Shown in pieces: positions 9,808 to 17,902 of a stretch of DNA of 40,670 nt. The stretch's first letter is position 1, and the number at the start of each line of letters is the position of its first letter. Origin of the DNA: Hyphomicrobiales bacterium (GTDB lineage: Bacteria; Pseudomonadota; Alphaproteobacteria; Rhizobiales; Hyphomicrobiaceae); NCBI GenBank assembly GCA_003963125.1, contig RXJK01000046.1, positions 1-40,670 of the forward strand, written 5' to 3'. Made by a program: the position numbers and the translations under genes. The notes beneath the pieces are model-generated. The model had not been told where the DNA came from, ran no database searches, and saw only the letters and a list, made by a program, of their open reading frames with translations.

Positions 9808-10860
9808 TCAAACAGCCTCGTACTTCGCGACGAGCGCCGTGGCATCCGCGAGCAGCCGCTCGCCATCCACCCCTTTGGCCTTCATGTCGGCGAGCCACGT
9901 ATCCGTCACCGGCTTGCACGCGGCCTTCCAGCGGGCTGTCTCCTCCGCACTCAGGACGTGGATGGCATTTCCTCGCTTCTCCACCATCTCACGCACGGGC
10001 ACGCCCGACGTATCCCAAGCGTTGCCCGCAAGCTTCGCGCCCGCCATGCCGGCGTGATCGTCAATGATCTTCTTCAGGTCGGCCGGCAGCGCGTTGTACT
10101 TCGCCGTGTTCATCGCGAACACGAACGTTGCGACGTAGAACGTCGGCGTGCCCGGGATCTCCGTGTGGTTCTTGACGAGCTCGTGCACCTTGATGGCCGG
10201 CACGACTTCCCACGGGACGACGCAGCCGTCGATCACGCGCTGCGCGAGGCTCTCCGGCACCTGCGGCACCGGCATGCCGATCGAGGTCGCCCCCAGGGCC
10301 TTGAGCGCCTGCCCCGCGAGCCGCGTCGGGAAGCGCAGCTTGAGGCCGGCCAGATCCTCCATCTTCGTCACGGGTTTGTTCGTGTGCAGGACGCCGGCAT
10401 CGTGCGCCCAGAGCGCGATGGGGCGCACCTCCTTGTACTCGTCCTTGAGATGCGTCTCCGCGAACTCGGTCAGCGCCTGCGCATTCACGACCGAGCGGCG
10501 CGAAGCGACGAACGGCAGCTCGAACACTTCGGTCTTGGGGAAGCGCCCGCCCGTGTAGCCCTGCACGGTCCAGATCAGATCGGCGACGCCGTCACGCACC
10601 TGGTCGTAAAGTTGCGGCGGCGTCCCGCCCATCTGCATGGACGGGAAGATGTCGATCTTGATCCGCCCGTCGGACGCCTTCATCACCTGGTCGGCCCAGG
10701 GCGCAAGGAAGGCCCGGTGGCCGGACGCGGCGGGCGGCAGCATGTGATGCAGCTTGAGGTTGACCTGCGGCCCCTGCGCCCGCAGCACGGCCGGCATAGC
10801 GGGTGCCATCGCCGCCGTTGCGGAAGCCTTGAGAAAAGTGCGTCGCGAAAAAAGTGTCAT
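9808..10860 (-). CDS. TRAP transporter solute-binding protein (DctP family), orphan
   Basis: 350 residues with a Tat-type signal ('SRRTFLKASATAAMAPAMPA') ahead of a periplasmic binding domain. The DctP/TAXI-like pattern is visible in 'LKLHHMLPPAASGHRAF', 'MQMGGTPPQLYDQVRDGVADL' and 'DLAGLKLRFPTRLAGQALKALGA', including the conserved Arg at the carboxylate-binding position of the family. Such proteins deliver organic acids to DctQM permeases. No DctQ or DctM gene lies nearby; the neighbours are a J-domain gene and a repeat gap. It may work with permeases elsewhere or have become a sensor component. The start ATG follows 'GGGAGGATATGC'. Confidence 0.92.
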   Translation of the reverse strand: MTLFSRRTFLKASATAAMAPAMPAVLRAQGPQVNLKLHHMLPPAASGHRAFLAPWADQVMKASDGRIKIDIFPSMQMGGTPPQLYDQVRDGVADLIWTVQGYTGGRFPKTEVFELPFVASRRSVVNAQALTEFAETHLKDEYKEVRPIALWAHDAGVLHTNKPVTKMEDLAGLKLRFPTRLAGQALKALGATSIGMPVPQVPESLAQRVIDGCVVPWEVVPAIKVHELVKNHTEIPGTPTFYVATFVFAMNTAKYNALPADLKKIIDDHAGMAGAKLAGNAWDTSGVPVREMVEKRGNAIHVLSAEETARWKAACKPVTDTWLADMKAKGVDGERLLADATALVAKYEAV

Positions 10861-10964
10861 GCATATCCTCCCGGGCGCCGCGTTATGGATCGCGGTCGTT
10901 GCCGATAACCCTAATCGGGAGGATGCACGCCGACAATGTCAGGCTTTGGCCACGAACGGCCGCC

Positions 10965-11501
10965 TCAGTGCGCCTGCTGCGCCTTCTCCGAGAAGTCGGC
11001 TCGCGCCGCCGACTGGGCCGAGACCTGCGCCTTGCGGACATTCTCGAGCGCCGCATGTGCCGCGTTGATACGGCGAACCATGGTAAACAGGTACTCGAGC
11101 ACCTCGGGCGGCAGCTCCGCCGTCGCATAGCGGTCGGGATGGTAGGCCTTCGCGAGGGCCACGTAGGCCTTGCGGATCTGCTCGTAGCCGGCGTTGGCCG
11201 GCACGCCGAGCACGGCATGCGGATTGAGGGGCTCGCTCGCCGCCAACCGCGCCTTCAGGTTGATGCCCTTGGGCACGCCCAGCGGCCGCACTTCGGCAAT
11301 CCGGGTCTTGGCCAGGAAGGCCGGTTCGCCGCCATAGGGTTCGAATTCCACGAAGTTCCCCGGCCCGTTAAGGACGTCGGCGAGGCTCCGGTTGACCCCC
11401 GAGGCCACCACCTTCCCCTTCGCGATCCCGCCGTCCGTCATGCGGATCTCCACGGGGATGGCGAGAGGATTGACGCTTTCCGCTGTCAGACGCTCGAACA
11501 T
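10965..11501 (-). CDS. J-domain (DnaJ-like) protein with C-terminal J domain
   Basis: 178 residues from the ATG at 11501; the ORF-track start at 11594 adds 31 residues that do not look like protein. The N-terminal half ('IPVEIRMTDGGIAKGKVVAS' ... 'AKTRIAEVRPL') resembles a small beta domain. The J domain is in the C-terminal half: 'NPHAVLGVPANAGYEQIRKA', then 'YHPDRY' with the HPD motif at about 121-123, and 'RRINAAHAALEN'. J domains stimulate the ATPase of DnaK-type Hsp70s; the client is unknown. It is divergent from typA, with a 235-base spacer that must hold both promoters. Confidence 0.88.
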   Translation of the reverse strand: MFERLTAESVNPLAIPVEIRMTDGGIAKGKVVASGVNRSLADVLNGPGNFVEFEPYGGEPAFLAKTRIAEVRPLGVPKGINLKARLAASEPLNPHAVLGVPANAGYEQIRKAYVALAKAYHPDRYATAELPPEVLEYLFTMVRRINAAHAALENVRKAQVSAQSAARADFSEKAQQAH

Positions 11502-11736
11502 GGCCTTGGCAACTCCACTGTCCCCGTTTGGGGCAATCTCCTGTCGTGAGGCCAACGTTGCAAGGCGCGTGCTAGCTCGCGGGGGATTGAGCAAAAAAGC
11601 CAGTCGGGGCTGGGGCCGCGGCTGGCTTATGGCCGAGAAGTGTGCTACGTCGCGCCCAACTTATTGCACTGCAGCATGGGCTGCGGCGCACGATGCCCTG
11701 TCGGATGGCATCCTCACCCCACCTAGGACCCCTTCG

Positions 11737-13557
11737 ATGGACCTTCGCAATATCGCGATCATCGCGCACGTCGACCATGGCAAGACCACGCTCGTTGATG
11801 CGCTGCTCAAGCAGTCCGGCGCCTTCCGCGACAATCAAAAGGTGGAGTCCCAGGCCATGGACTCCAACGACCTCGAGCGCGAGCGTGGCATCACCATCCT
11901 GGCGAAGTGCACGTCCATCGTCTGGAAGGACACGCGCATCAACATCGTCGACACGCCAGGCCACGCCGACTTCGGCGGCGAAGTCGAGCGCATCCTGAAC
12001 ATGGTCGACGGCGTCGTGGTGCTCGTGGACGCCTCCGAAGGCCCGCTGCCGCAGACGAAGTTCGTGGTCTCCAAGGCGCTGCGCCAGGGCCTGCGCCCCA
12101 TCGTGGCCATCAACAAGATCGACCGCCCGGACGAGCGCCACGACGCGGTCCTCAACGAGATCTTCGACCTGTTCGCCTCCCTCGATGCGAGCGACGAGCA
12201 GCTCGATTTCCCCGTCGTCTACGGCTCGGGCCGTGACGGCTGGATGGCGACCGATCCGTCGGGCCCCAAGGTCGATCTCGCGCCGCTCTTCGATCTGATC
12301 CTGCGCCACGTGCCGCCACCGACGGTTGAGCCCGGCCCGTTCAAGATGCTCGCGACGACGCTCGAGGCAGATCCCTTCCTCGGCCGCATCCTCACGGGGC
12401 GCGTGCGCTCGGGGAGCGTAAAGCCGAACCAGACCATCAAGGCGATCAGCCGCGACGGGAAGCTGATCGAGAACACGCGCGTCACGAAGGTTCTGGCCTT
12501 CCGCGGGCTGGAGCGGACGTCCGTCGATTCAGCTGAGGCAGGCGACATCGTTGCGATTGCCGGCGTGACCGACGCGACGGTTGCCGACACGCTGTGCGAT
12601 CCAACGGTCGAAATTCCATTGCCGGCACAGCCCATCGATCCGCCGACGCTCGCCATGAACTTCCGCATCAACGACGGCCCGTTCGCCGGCCAGGAAGGCG
12701 ACAAGGTGCAGAGCCGCGTCATCCGCGACCGCCTCATGAAGGAGATCGAGCGCAACGTCGCGATCCGCGTGCGCGACAATGCCGACAGCGACAGCTTCGA
12801 GGTTGCGGGCCGCGGCGAGCTGCAGCTCGGCATCCTCATCGAGAACATGCGCCGCGAGGGCTTCGAACTCACCGTGTCGCGCCCGCAGGTCGTGTCGAAG
12901 ATCGACGAGAAGACCGGCCAGAAGCTCGAGCCCGTCGAGGAAGTCATCATCGACGTCGACGAGGCGTTCTCCGGCGTGGTCGTGCAGAAGCTGTCCGAGC
13001 GCAAGGGCGAGCTGCGCGAGATGCGTCCCTCGGGCGGCGGCCGCACCCGCCTCGTGTTCTACGTGCCGACGCGCGGCCTCATCGGCTACCAGGGCGAGCT
13101 CTTGACCGACACGCGCGGCACCGCGGTCATGAACCGCCTGTTCCACGAGTACGCGCCCTTCAAGGGCGAGATCCCCGGCCGCCGCAACGGCGTGCTCATC
13201 TCGAACGGCATGGGCGAGGCGACCGCCTATTCGATCTTCTACCTGCAGGATCGCGGGCAGATGATGATCGACCCGCAGACGCGCGTCTATGAGGGCATGA
13301 TCGTGGGCGAGCACAGCCGCGACAACGACCTCATCGTCAACATCATCCAGGGCAAGAAGCTGTCGAACGTGCGCGCCGCCGGCAAGGACGAGGCGCTGAC
13401 GCTGACGCCGCCCCTGCGCATGACGCTCGAGCGCGCCATGAGCTACATCCAGGACGATGAGCTGGTCGAGATCACGCCGAAGTCGATCCGCCTCCGGAAG
13501 CGCTGGCTTGATCCCAACGAGCGCAAGAAGCGCGAACGCTCGAAGGAAGCTGCGTAG
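11737..13557 (+). CDS. typA: Ribosome-associated GTPase TypA/BipA
   Basis: 606 residues, the normal length for this translational GTPase that binds 70S ribosomes and affects 50S assembly at low temperature and under stress. G1 'HVDHGKTT', switch I '[12 protein letters not shown]', G3 '[14 protein letters not shown]' and G4 '[13 protein letters not shown]' are intact. The C-terminal half has '[20 protein letters not shown]' and the BipA-specific '[21 protein letters not shown]'. I chose the ATG at 11737 ('[16 protein letters not shown]'). The ORF-track extension back to 11392 overlaps the divergent J-domain gene and has no family support. Confidence 0.98.
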   Translation: MDLRNIAIIAHVDHGKTTLVDALLKQSGAFRDNQKVESQAMDSNDLERERGITILAKCTSIVWKDTRINIVDTPGHADFGGEVERILNMVDGVVVLVDASEGPLPQTKFVVSKALRQGLRPIVAINKIDRPDERHDAVLNEIFDLFASLDASDEQLDFPVVYGSGRDGWMATDPSGPKVDLAPLFDLILRHVPPPTVEPGPFKMLATTLEADPFLGRILTGRVRSGSVKPNQTIKAISRDGKLIENTRVTKVLAFRGLERTSVDSAEAGDIVAIAGVTDATVADTLCDPTVEIPLPAQPIDPPTLAMNFRINDGPFAGQEGDKVQSRVIRDRLMKEIERNVAIRVRDNADSDSFEVAGRGELQLGILIENMRREGFELTVSRPQVVSKIDEKTGQKLEPVEEVIIDVDEAFSGVVVQKLSERKGELREMRPSGGGRTRLVFYVPTRGLIGYQGELLTDTRGTAVMNRLFHEYAPFKGEIPGRRNGVLISNGMGEATAYSIFYLQDRGQMMIDPQTRVYEGMIVGEHSRDNDLIVNIIQGKKLSNVRAAGKDEALTLTPPLRMTLERAMSYIQDDELVEITPKSIRLRKRWLDPNERKKRERSKEAA

Positions 13558-13613
13558 GCGCAGCGTTCGGCGCTAAACTGCCGGTCTTTGCGCAGGTAGG
13601 CAGCGGCACGATC

Positions 13614-14063
13614 ATGCAACTCGCATTTCGTAAGGCGAACCCAGGCGATTTCGACTACTGCGCGTCGCTCTATTTCAGTTGGGCGGGCGACGTCATCCGC
13701 GACGTGAGCCTGGACATGGGTGCGCAGGTAGAGAATTTTCGCGAGCGCTGGAAGCCGGCTGAAGTTCGCGTCATCACACTGGACGGCGCCGATGCCGGCT
13801 GGCTGCAGAGCCGCGATGAAGAGGGGGCGCTGTACCTGGTCCAGCTCTTCGTCGAGCAAGCCGTGCAGCGCAAGGGCATCGGTACTTGGGTACTCGGCCG
13901 TCTGTTCGACGAAGCCTCAACGCGTCCCGTGACACTCGGCGTGGTCAAATCGAACCCGGCGCGTTTCCTTTACGAGCGCTTAGGTTTTCGCACCACGCAC
14001 GAGGACGACCGCAAATTCTACATGCGGCGCGAGCCTGACACCCACGTGCGCGGCTCCCCCTAG
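13614..14063 (+). CDS. GNAT family N-acetyltransferase
   Basis: 149 residues with a standard GNAT fold: 'LAFRKANPGDFDYCASLY' as strand 1 and helix 1, 'LYLVQLFVEQAVQRKGIGTW' carrying the Q/R-x-x-G-x-G acetyl-CoA motif, and 'NPARFLYERLGFRTTHEDDR', the usual 'A..fYe.lGF' end. The acceptor substrate is not evident. It is 56 bases downstream of typA and may be read through from it. The last ten residues are a loose tail. Confidence 0.9.
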   Translation: MQLAFRKANPGDFDYCASLYFSWAGDVIRDVSLDMGAQVENFRERWKPAEVRVITLDGADAGWLQSRDEEGALYLVQLFVEQAVQRKGIGTWVLGRLFDEASTRPVTLGVVKSNPARFLYERLGFRTTHEDDRKFYMRREPDTHVRGSP

Positions 14064-14158
14064 ACCACGGGCGGGTGTTTCGCGGCTGGACCTCCTGGAC
14101 CGGCTGGCTATAGTTCTGCGACGCGAACAAACAGACAACTAGTCGGGAGACGCCAGCC

Positions 14159-14911
14159 GTGTCCAAGATCATGCTGATCACGGGAGGGAGCCGCGGCATC
14201 GGCGCGGCGACGGCACGGCTCTCCGCGGCGGAGGGCTATGACGTCGCCATAACCTACGTCAGCGCGGAAGCCGAAGCGCACGGCGTCGTCCGGGACATCG
14301 AAGCCAAGGGCCGCCGCGCGATCGCCATCCAAGGCGATGTCGCCAAGGCCGAGGACGTCGCGCGCATCTTCAAGTCCCTGGACCAGAAGCTCGGCACGCT
14401 GGATGCCTTCTTCAACAACGCCGGCATCTTCGGGCCCGCGGTCGCCTTTACGGAGATCGACGCCGACCGCATTCAGCGCATGCTGGCCGTGAACGTCTGT
14501 GGCGCCTTCCTCTCCGCGCAGGAGGCCGCGCGCCGTATGATGAAAAGCCGCGGCGGCAAGGGCGGCGCCATCGTCAACATGTCGTCGATCGCCTCCAAGC
14601 TCGGCGGCGCCACCGGCTACGCCGACTACGGTGCCTCGAAGGGCGCCATCGATGCCATGACGGTCGGCATGGCCAAGGAACTCGCGGGCGAAGGCATCCG
14701 GGTGAACGCCGTCCGTCCCGGCCTGATCGACACCGAGATCCATGCCCGCGTCGGCGATCCGGGCCGCATCGCCCGGCTGGCGAGCAGCATTCCTCTGCAG
14801 CGCGGCGGCAAGGCTGAGGAAGTGGCCGAAGCCGTGCTGTGGCTGTGCTCGGACAAGGCGTCCTACGTGACGGGGCAGCTTGTCGATGTCGCCGGCGGGC
14901 GCGGGCTGTGA
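14159..14911 (+). CDS. SDR family oxidoreductase
   Basis: 250 residues, a classical short-chain dehydrogenase. The NAD(P) motif 'TGGSRGIGAATA' (TGxxxGxG) is followed by 'NNAGIFGP', the catalytic Ser in 'VNMSSIASKLGG', and Tyr/Lys in 'YADYGASKGAIDAM'. The C-terminal 'VNAVRPGLIDTEIHARVGDPGR' and 'CSDKASYVTGQLVDVAGGRGL' are typical of glucose-dehydrogenase or FabG-like SDRs. The dinucleotide-binding Rossmann end 'ITYVSAEAEA' does not settle NADH versus NADPH. The GTG start follows 'GGGAGACGCCAGCC'. The substrate is unknown. The helicase gene begins 34 bases downstream. Confidence 0.92.
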   Translation: MSKIMLITGGSRGIGAATARLSAAEGYDVAITYVSAEAEAHGVVRDIEAKGRRAIAIQGDVAKAEDVARIFKSLDQKLGTLDAFFNNAGIFGPAVAFTEIDADRIQRMLAVNVCGAFLSAQEAARRMMKSRGGKGGAIVNMSSIASKLGGATGYADYGASKGAIDAMTVGMAKELAGEGIRVNAVRPGLIDTEIHARVGDPGRIARLASSIPLQRGGKAEEVAEAVLWLCSDKASYVTGQLVDVAGGRGL

Positions 14912-14945
14912 ACCGCTCCGTGTCAGCGACAGCGCGCGAGATGCG

Positions 14946-16286
14946 ATGAGCGAGAAGACGACCAGCGTCCCCGTGATCCAGCCGCGGCCCAAGGGCTGGC
15001 CCGCCGGCGTCGAGCCGACGCGCGAGCACATCGCCGCATACGACTACATGCGCGAGGGCGAGGGCCACCTCTTCGTCACGGGGCGCGCCGGCACGGGCAA
15101 GTCGACGCTTCTCACCTCCCTGCGCGATATGATGTCCGACGAGATCGTCGTGGTGGCGCCGACGGGCCTCGCGGCCGTCAACGTCGGCGGCCACACCATC
15201 CATTCCTTTTTCGGCTTCCCACCGCGCCTCATCCGGCCCGATGACATCCGTCGCAGCCGCAACGGCCGCGTCATGCGCAAACTGAAGTTCCTCATCATCG
15301 ACGAGGTGTCGATGGTGCGCTCCGACATCATGTGGGCCATCGACCAGTCGCTGCGCATCAACCGTGGCAAGCCGCGCGAACCGTTCGGCGGTGTGCGCCT
15401 CGCCATGTTCGGCGACTTGCACCAGCTCCCGCCCGTGATCGACGAGGGCGAAGTCGCCGAGCATCTCGAAAACGCGCACGGCGGGCCGTTCTTCTTCTCG
15501 ATTCCCTCGTTGAAGGAGGGTGCCGGCACCGCGCTGGTGGAACTGTCGCAAGTCTTCCGCCAGAAGGACGAGGCGCTGATCCGCGTGCTCAACCGCGTGC
15601 GCGAAGGCGACGTCGACGAGGAGGATCTCTCGGCCTTGAACGATCGCGTCCACCCCATCCGCACGCTGGCCGAAGGCGCAGACTACGTCATCCTTACGCC
15701 GACCAATGCCGCCGCCAAACGCATCAACGAGGCTTATCTCGCGCGGCTGGAGGGCAAGCTCTTCCAGTACAAGGCGACGACCACCGGGGATTACAACGCT
15801 TCGGCGCAGCCGACCGACGAGGCGCTCGCCCTCAAGGTCGGCGCAAAGGTGATGCTGCTGCGGAACGATCCCGACAAGCGCTGGGTTAACGGCACGGTCG
15901 CGAAGGTCTCGCGCCTCGAGGAGAAGCGCGTCTGGGTCGAAATCGACGGCGACGAGCACGAGATCGAGAAGGCCGCGTGGGAGAGCCGCCGCTACGCCTT
16001 CGACACCGAGCAGGGCAAGATCGTGGAGGCCGTGGTCGGCGAGTTCCACCAGTTCCCGCTGCGCCTCGCCTGGGCGCTTACGATCCATAAGAGTCAGGGC
16101 CTGACGCTCGACAAGGTGTATATCGACTTGGGCCGCGGCACCTTCGCCCACGGACAGGCCTACGTCGCCCTGTCGCGCTGCCGGTCCCTCGAGGGCTTGG
16201 CCCTAGCGCGTCCCCTAAAGCCGTCCGACATCCTCTTCGACCCCGCCGCCATGGGCTACCGCCGCGCGTTCGAACTGCTGGGCTGA
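14946..16286 (+). CDS. Pif1-like / RecD-like superfamily 1B DNA helicase
   Basis: 446 residues from the ATG at 14946; the longer ORF-track start lies inside the SDR gene. Walker A 'VTGRAGTGKSTLL' (about 45-57) is followed by 'VVAPTGLAAVNVGGHTIHSFF' (motif Ia, typical of Pif1), Walker B 'LIIDEVSMV', 'AMFGDLHQLPPV' (motif III) and 'VFRQKDEALIRVLNRVR'. After these come 'ILTPTNAAAKRIN', 'WALTIHKSQGLTLDKVYIDL' and 'AYVALSRCRSLEGL' (motifs V/VI). Known Pif1 enzymes unwind DNA 5' to 3' and resolve G-quadruplexes and R-loops. Bacterial short versions like this are little studied. It has no obvious partner in the operon. Confidence 0.9.
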   Translation: MSEKTTSVPVIQPRPKGWPAGVEPTREHIAAYDYMREGEGHLFVTGRAGTGKSTLLTSLRDMMSDEIVVVAPTGLAAVNVGGHTIHSFFGFPPRLIRPDDIRRSRNGRVMRKLKFLIIDEVSMVRSDIMWAIDQSLRINRGKPREPFGGVRLAMFGDLHQLPPVIDEGEVAEHLENAHGGPFFFSIPSLKEGAGTALVELSQVFRQKDEALIRVLNRVREGDVDEEDLSALNDRVHPIRTLAEGADYVILTPTNAAAKRINEAYLARLEGKLFQYKATTTGDYNASAQPTDEALALKVGAKVMLLRNDPDKRWVNGTVAKVSRLEEKRVWVEIDGDEHEIEKAAWESRRYAFDTEQGKIVEAVVGEFHQFPLRLAWALTIHKSQGLTLDKVYIDLGRGTFAHGQAYVALSRCRSLEGLALARPLKPSDILFDPAAMGYRRAFELLG

Positions 16287-16418
16287 TCGAACCTGTTGGC
16301 ACGTCTGCATCCAGGCAAGCAGCGCGTCCGTGCGCTCAAGAAACTCCAGGGACCACCTTTTTTGATTGATCGGTCTTGGGAAGATTGTGCAGCACGCTGT
16401 TGCCCCATCCTCGACGCT

Positions 16419-16528
16419 GCATTCCCGGAGGCCGTGCGCAAGCACGGCTGTCCGGGATCTTGCCGCATGGAGTTTCACCACAACCGTGCAAGTTCCCGGC
16501 TCTCGCTCCGCTCGGCCGGGAATGCATG
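16419..16528 (+). repeat. Palindromic repeat family R1, copy B (full two-part element)
   Basis: 'GCATTCCCGGAGGCCGTGCG' ... 'GCACGGCTGTCCGGGATCTT' makes the first hairpin. About 25 bases later 'TTCCCGGCTCTCGCTCCG' ... 'CTCGGCCGGGAATGC' makes a second one, and the outer ends GCATTCCCGG / CCGGGAATGC also pair. It lies in the convergent gap between the Pif1-like and DUF2130 genes. I see no gene in the rest of 16287-16557. Confidence 0.85.
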
Positions 16529-16557
16529 AAGGAAAGTCGAACCCAACTGTAAATCGC

Positions 16558-17754
16558 CTACGCCGCCTCGTCGGCCTCGGGACCATTGCCCGCAGTCCCG
16601 ATGATCCGGTCGACCTCGAACGACAGATCGCTGCGCGCCTTTTCCACCGAGCGGATCAGCTTGTTGCGCTGGTCCCAGAGGCGGCGATGCGCCTCCTGCT
16701 CCTTCTGGTCGAGTTCCAGCATGCGCTTGGTCTGCGTTTCGACCTGATCGACGAGCTGCTTGAAGTGCTCCGAGGTGACGAAGCGATACAGCTCCTCGGA
16801 CTTCTGCCCGCGCTCTTCGCTGCTCGCCCTCAGGGCATGCATGCGCAGCACCTGCCCGCGCAGGATCTGCGCCAGCGCCACCACCCGTGACGGCGCCGCG
16901 ATGATCACGCCGTCCTGCGGATGGATCTGCTGCTTGTCCTTGGGGAATTTGTTGCTCGACAGGATGGCGTGGTCCGCGCCCTCCGCAATCTTGTCCGCGC
17001 GCAGCTTGTTCACGAACTCGTTCTGCCACGCATTGCGGTTCTTGCTGTCGTAGATGAGCTTGCCGCACTCCTGGCCGTTGTGCTGCACCACATGGATCAC
17101 GTCCGCGCCGTTGACGCCTTTGCCCACGCGCCAGATGCGGTCGCCCGGAAACGCCTCGCGCAGCGCCTCGAACAGATCGACCTCGGAGCCTTCGCCCAGT
17201 TCGTTGGACGTCTTGGCCTCGAGCTGGCGCTGCAGATCCTGCAGCTTCTGCTGCAGGCGCTGGGTCTCCTCGAACGCCTTCGATTTCTCGGCCAGAACCG
17301 CCGTGTCGCGCTCGCGCTGCAACGCCTCCCGCGCCTGCGCGATCTTCTCCGCGATCGCCGCCTCCTGCTCCGCTTTGAGCGTCGCCATCTGCTGCTGCAG
17401 GGCGCTGCGCGCGGCTTCGGCAGCTACGATCTTGTCCTGGAACTCGGCAAGCTTCGCCTGCTGCGCGGCTTCGGCCGCGGCCAGGATCTTCGCGCGCTCT
17501 TCGGCGAGCCGCCGCTGCGCGTCCACTTGCGCATGGCGCTGCGCCGCCTCGACGGCGGCCGTCGCCTCGGCGCGCATTTGCGCGGCCTTCTGCTCGTGCT
17601 CCGCCGTCAGCGCGGCAAGCCGCTCGTTCTGCTCCTCCGTCATGCGCTGACGGATTTCCTCGAATTTGTCGTGCGAAATCGGTTGCTCGCACCAGGGGCA
17701 GAATTCCCCCGCATTCGGATGGCTATGCACCACAGCCCCGTCGAGACCTGCCAT
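16558..17754 (-). CDS. DUF2130 coiled-coil protein with PD-(D/E)XK-like signature
   Basis: 398 residues from the ATG at 17754, preceded by the strong Shine-Dalgarno GAGGAGGGG; the ORF-track start at 17844 lies upstream of that and of the promoter. The N-terminus has a CxxC knuckle ('EFCPWCEQPI', Cys19/Cys22). Residues of about 30-185 form a long Ala/Glu/Gln-rich coiled coil. The C-terminal DUF2130 domain starts at 'NELGEGSEVDLFEALREAFP'. Within it 'GADVIHVV' (Asp218) and 'KLIYDSKNRNAW' (Asp236, Lys238) have the spacing of a PD-(D/E)XK nuclease core, and I recall the family having been placed in that superfamily. The biological role is undescribed as far as I know. The promoter carries a LexA-type box, so DNA-damage control is likely. 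Confidence 0.85.
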   Translation of the reverse strand: MAGLDGAVVHSHPNAGEFCPWCEQPISHDKFEEIRQRMTEEQNERLAALTAEHEQKAAQMRAEATAAVEAAQRHAQVDAQRRLAEERAKILAAAEAAQQAKLAEFQDKIVAAEAARSALQQQMATLKAEQEAAIAEKIAQAREALQRERDTAVLAEKSKAFEETQRLQQKLQDLQRQLEAKTSNELGEGSEVDLFEALREAFPGDRIWRVGKGVNGADVIHVVQHNGQECGKLIYDSKNRNAWQNEFVNKLRADKIAEGADHAILSSNKFPKDKQQIHPQDGVIIAAPSRVVALAQILRGQVLRMHALRASSEERGQKSEELYRFVTSEHFKQLVDQVETQTKRMLELDQKEQEAHRRLWDQRNKLIRSVEKARSDLSFEVDRIIGTAGNGPEADEAA

Positions 17755-17793
17755 TCGCCCCTCCTCGATCAACCCGATCACCCGCCGACCTAC

Positions 17794-17822
17794 ATAATGT
17801 TCTCTTTTTGTTCCAAGCGCAA
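17794..17822 (-). promoter_or_regulatory. Sigma70-type promoter of the DUF2130 gene
   Basis: On the minus strand, TTGCGC (-35), a 17-base spacer and CATTAT (-10) precede the DUF2130 start by 39 bases. The geometry is exact and the whole spacer is occupied by the LexA-type box. Identified by eye; no start-site data. Confidence 0.65.
17799..17813. promoter_or_regulatory. LexA-type SOS box GTTC-N7-GTTC
   Basis: The + strand reads GTTC-TCTTTTT-GTTC (minus strand GAAC-AAAAAGA-GAAC), which is the direct-repeat LexA operator known from alphaproteobacteria. It lies between and touches the -10 of the DUF2130 promoter, the position expected for repression by occlusion. The divergent flavoprotein gene at 17903 begins 89 bases away and could be co-regulated. 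Confidence 0.75.
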
Positions 17823-17836
17823 GACCAAACACGACA

Positions 17837-17860
17837 TGTTCCAACCCGCGCTCTGGAACA
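17837..17860. promoter_or_regulatory. Inverted repeat TGTTCCA-N10-TGGAACA, possible operator
   Basis: A perfect 7-base inverted repeat 42 bases upstream of the flavoprotein start at 17903 and 23 bases from the LexA-type box. It could be an operator for the flavoprotein gene or a fortuitous palindrome; I see no second copy in the window. Confidence 0.35.
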
Positions 17861-17902
17861 GGCTTTCGAAGCGTGGCATCACCTGATTCTCAAGGAGAAA
17901 CC

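Noticed and set aside
8442-10067. 541-aa + strand ORF crossing purK, the hydrolase and the repeat gap
   Set aside because: It runs through real genes and repeats in the wrong frame and shows no protein-like pattern.
9556-10908. 450-aa + strand ORF opposite the TRAP binding protein
   Set aside because: Starts in repeats and is antisense to a gene with an intact Tat signal and DctP motifs.
14574-16151. 525-aa minus-strand ORF opposite the Pif1-like helicase and SDR
   Set aside because: Low-complexity shadow; the + strand genes carry full helicase and SDR motifs.
16215-16586. Recurring peptides such as 'KIPDSRACARLPG' and 'HAARSRTAVLAHG' in short ORFs
   Set aside because: They are translations of the R1 repeat and appear as spurious proteins wherever it occurs.
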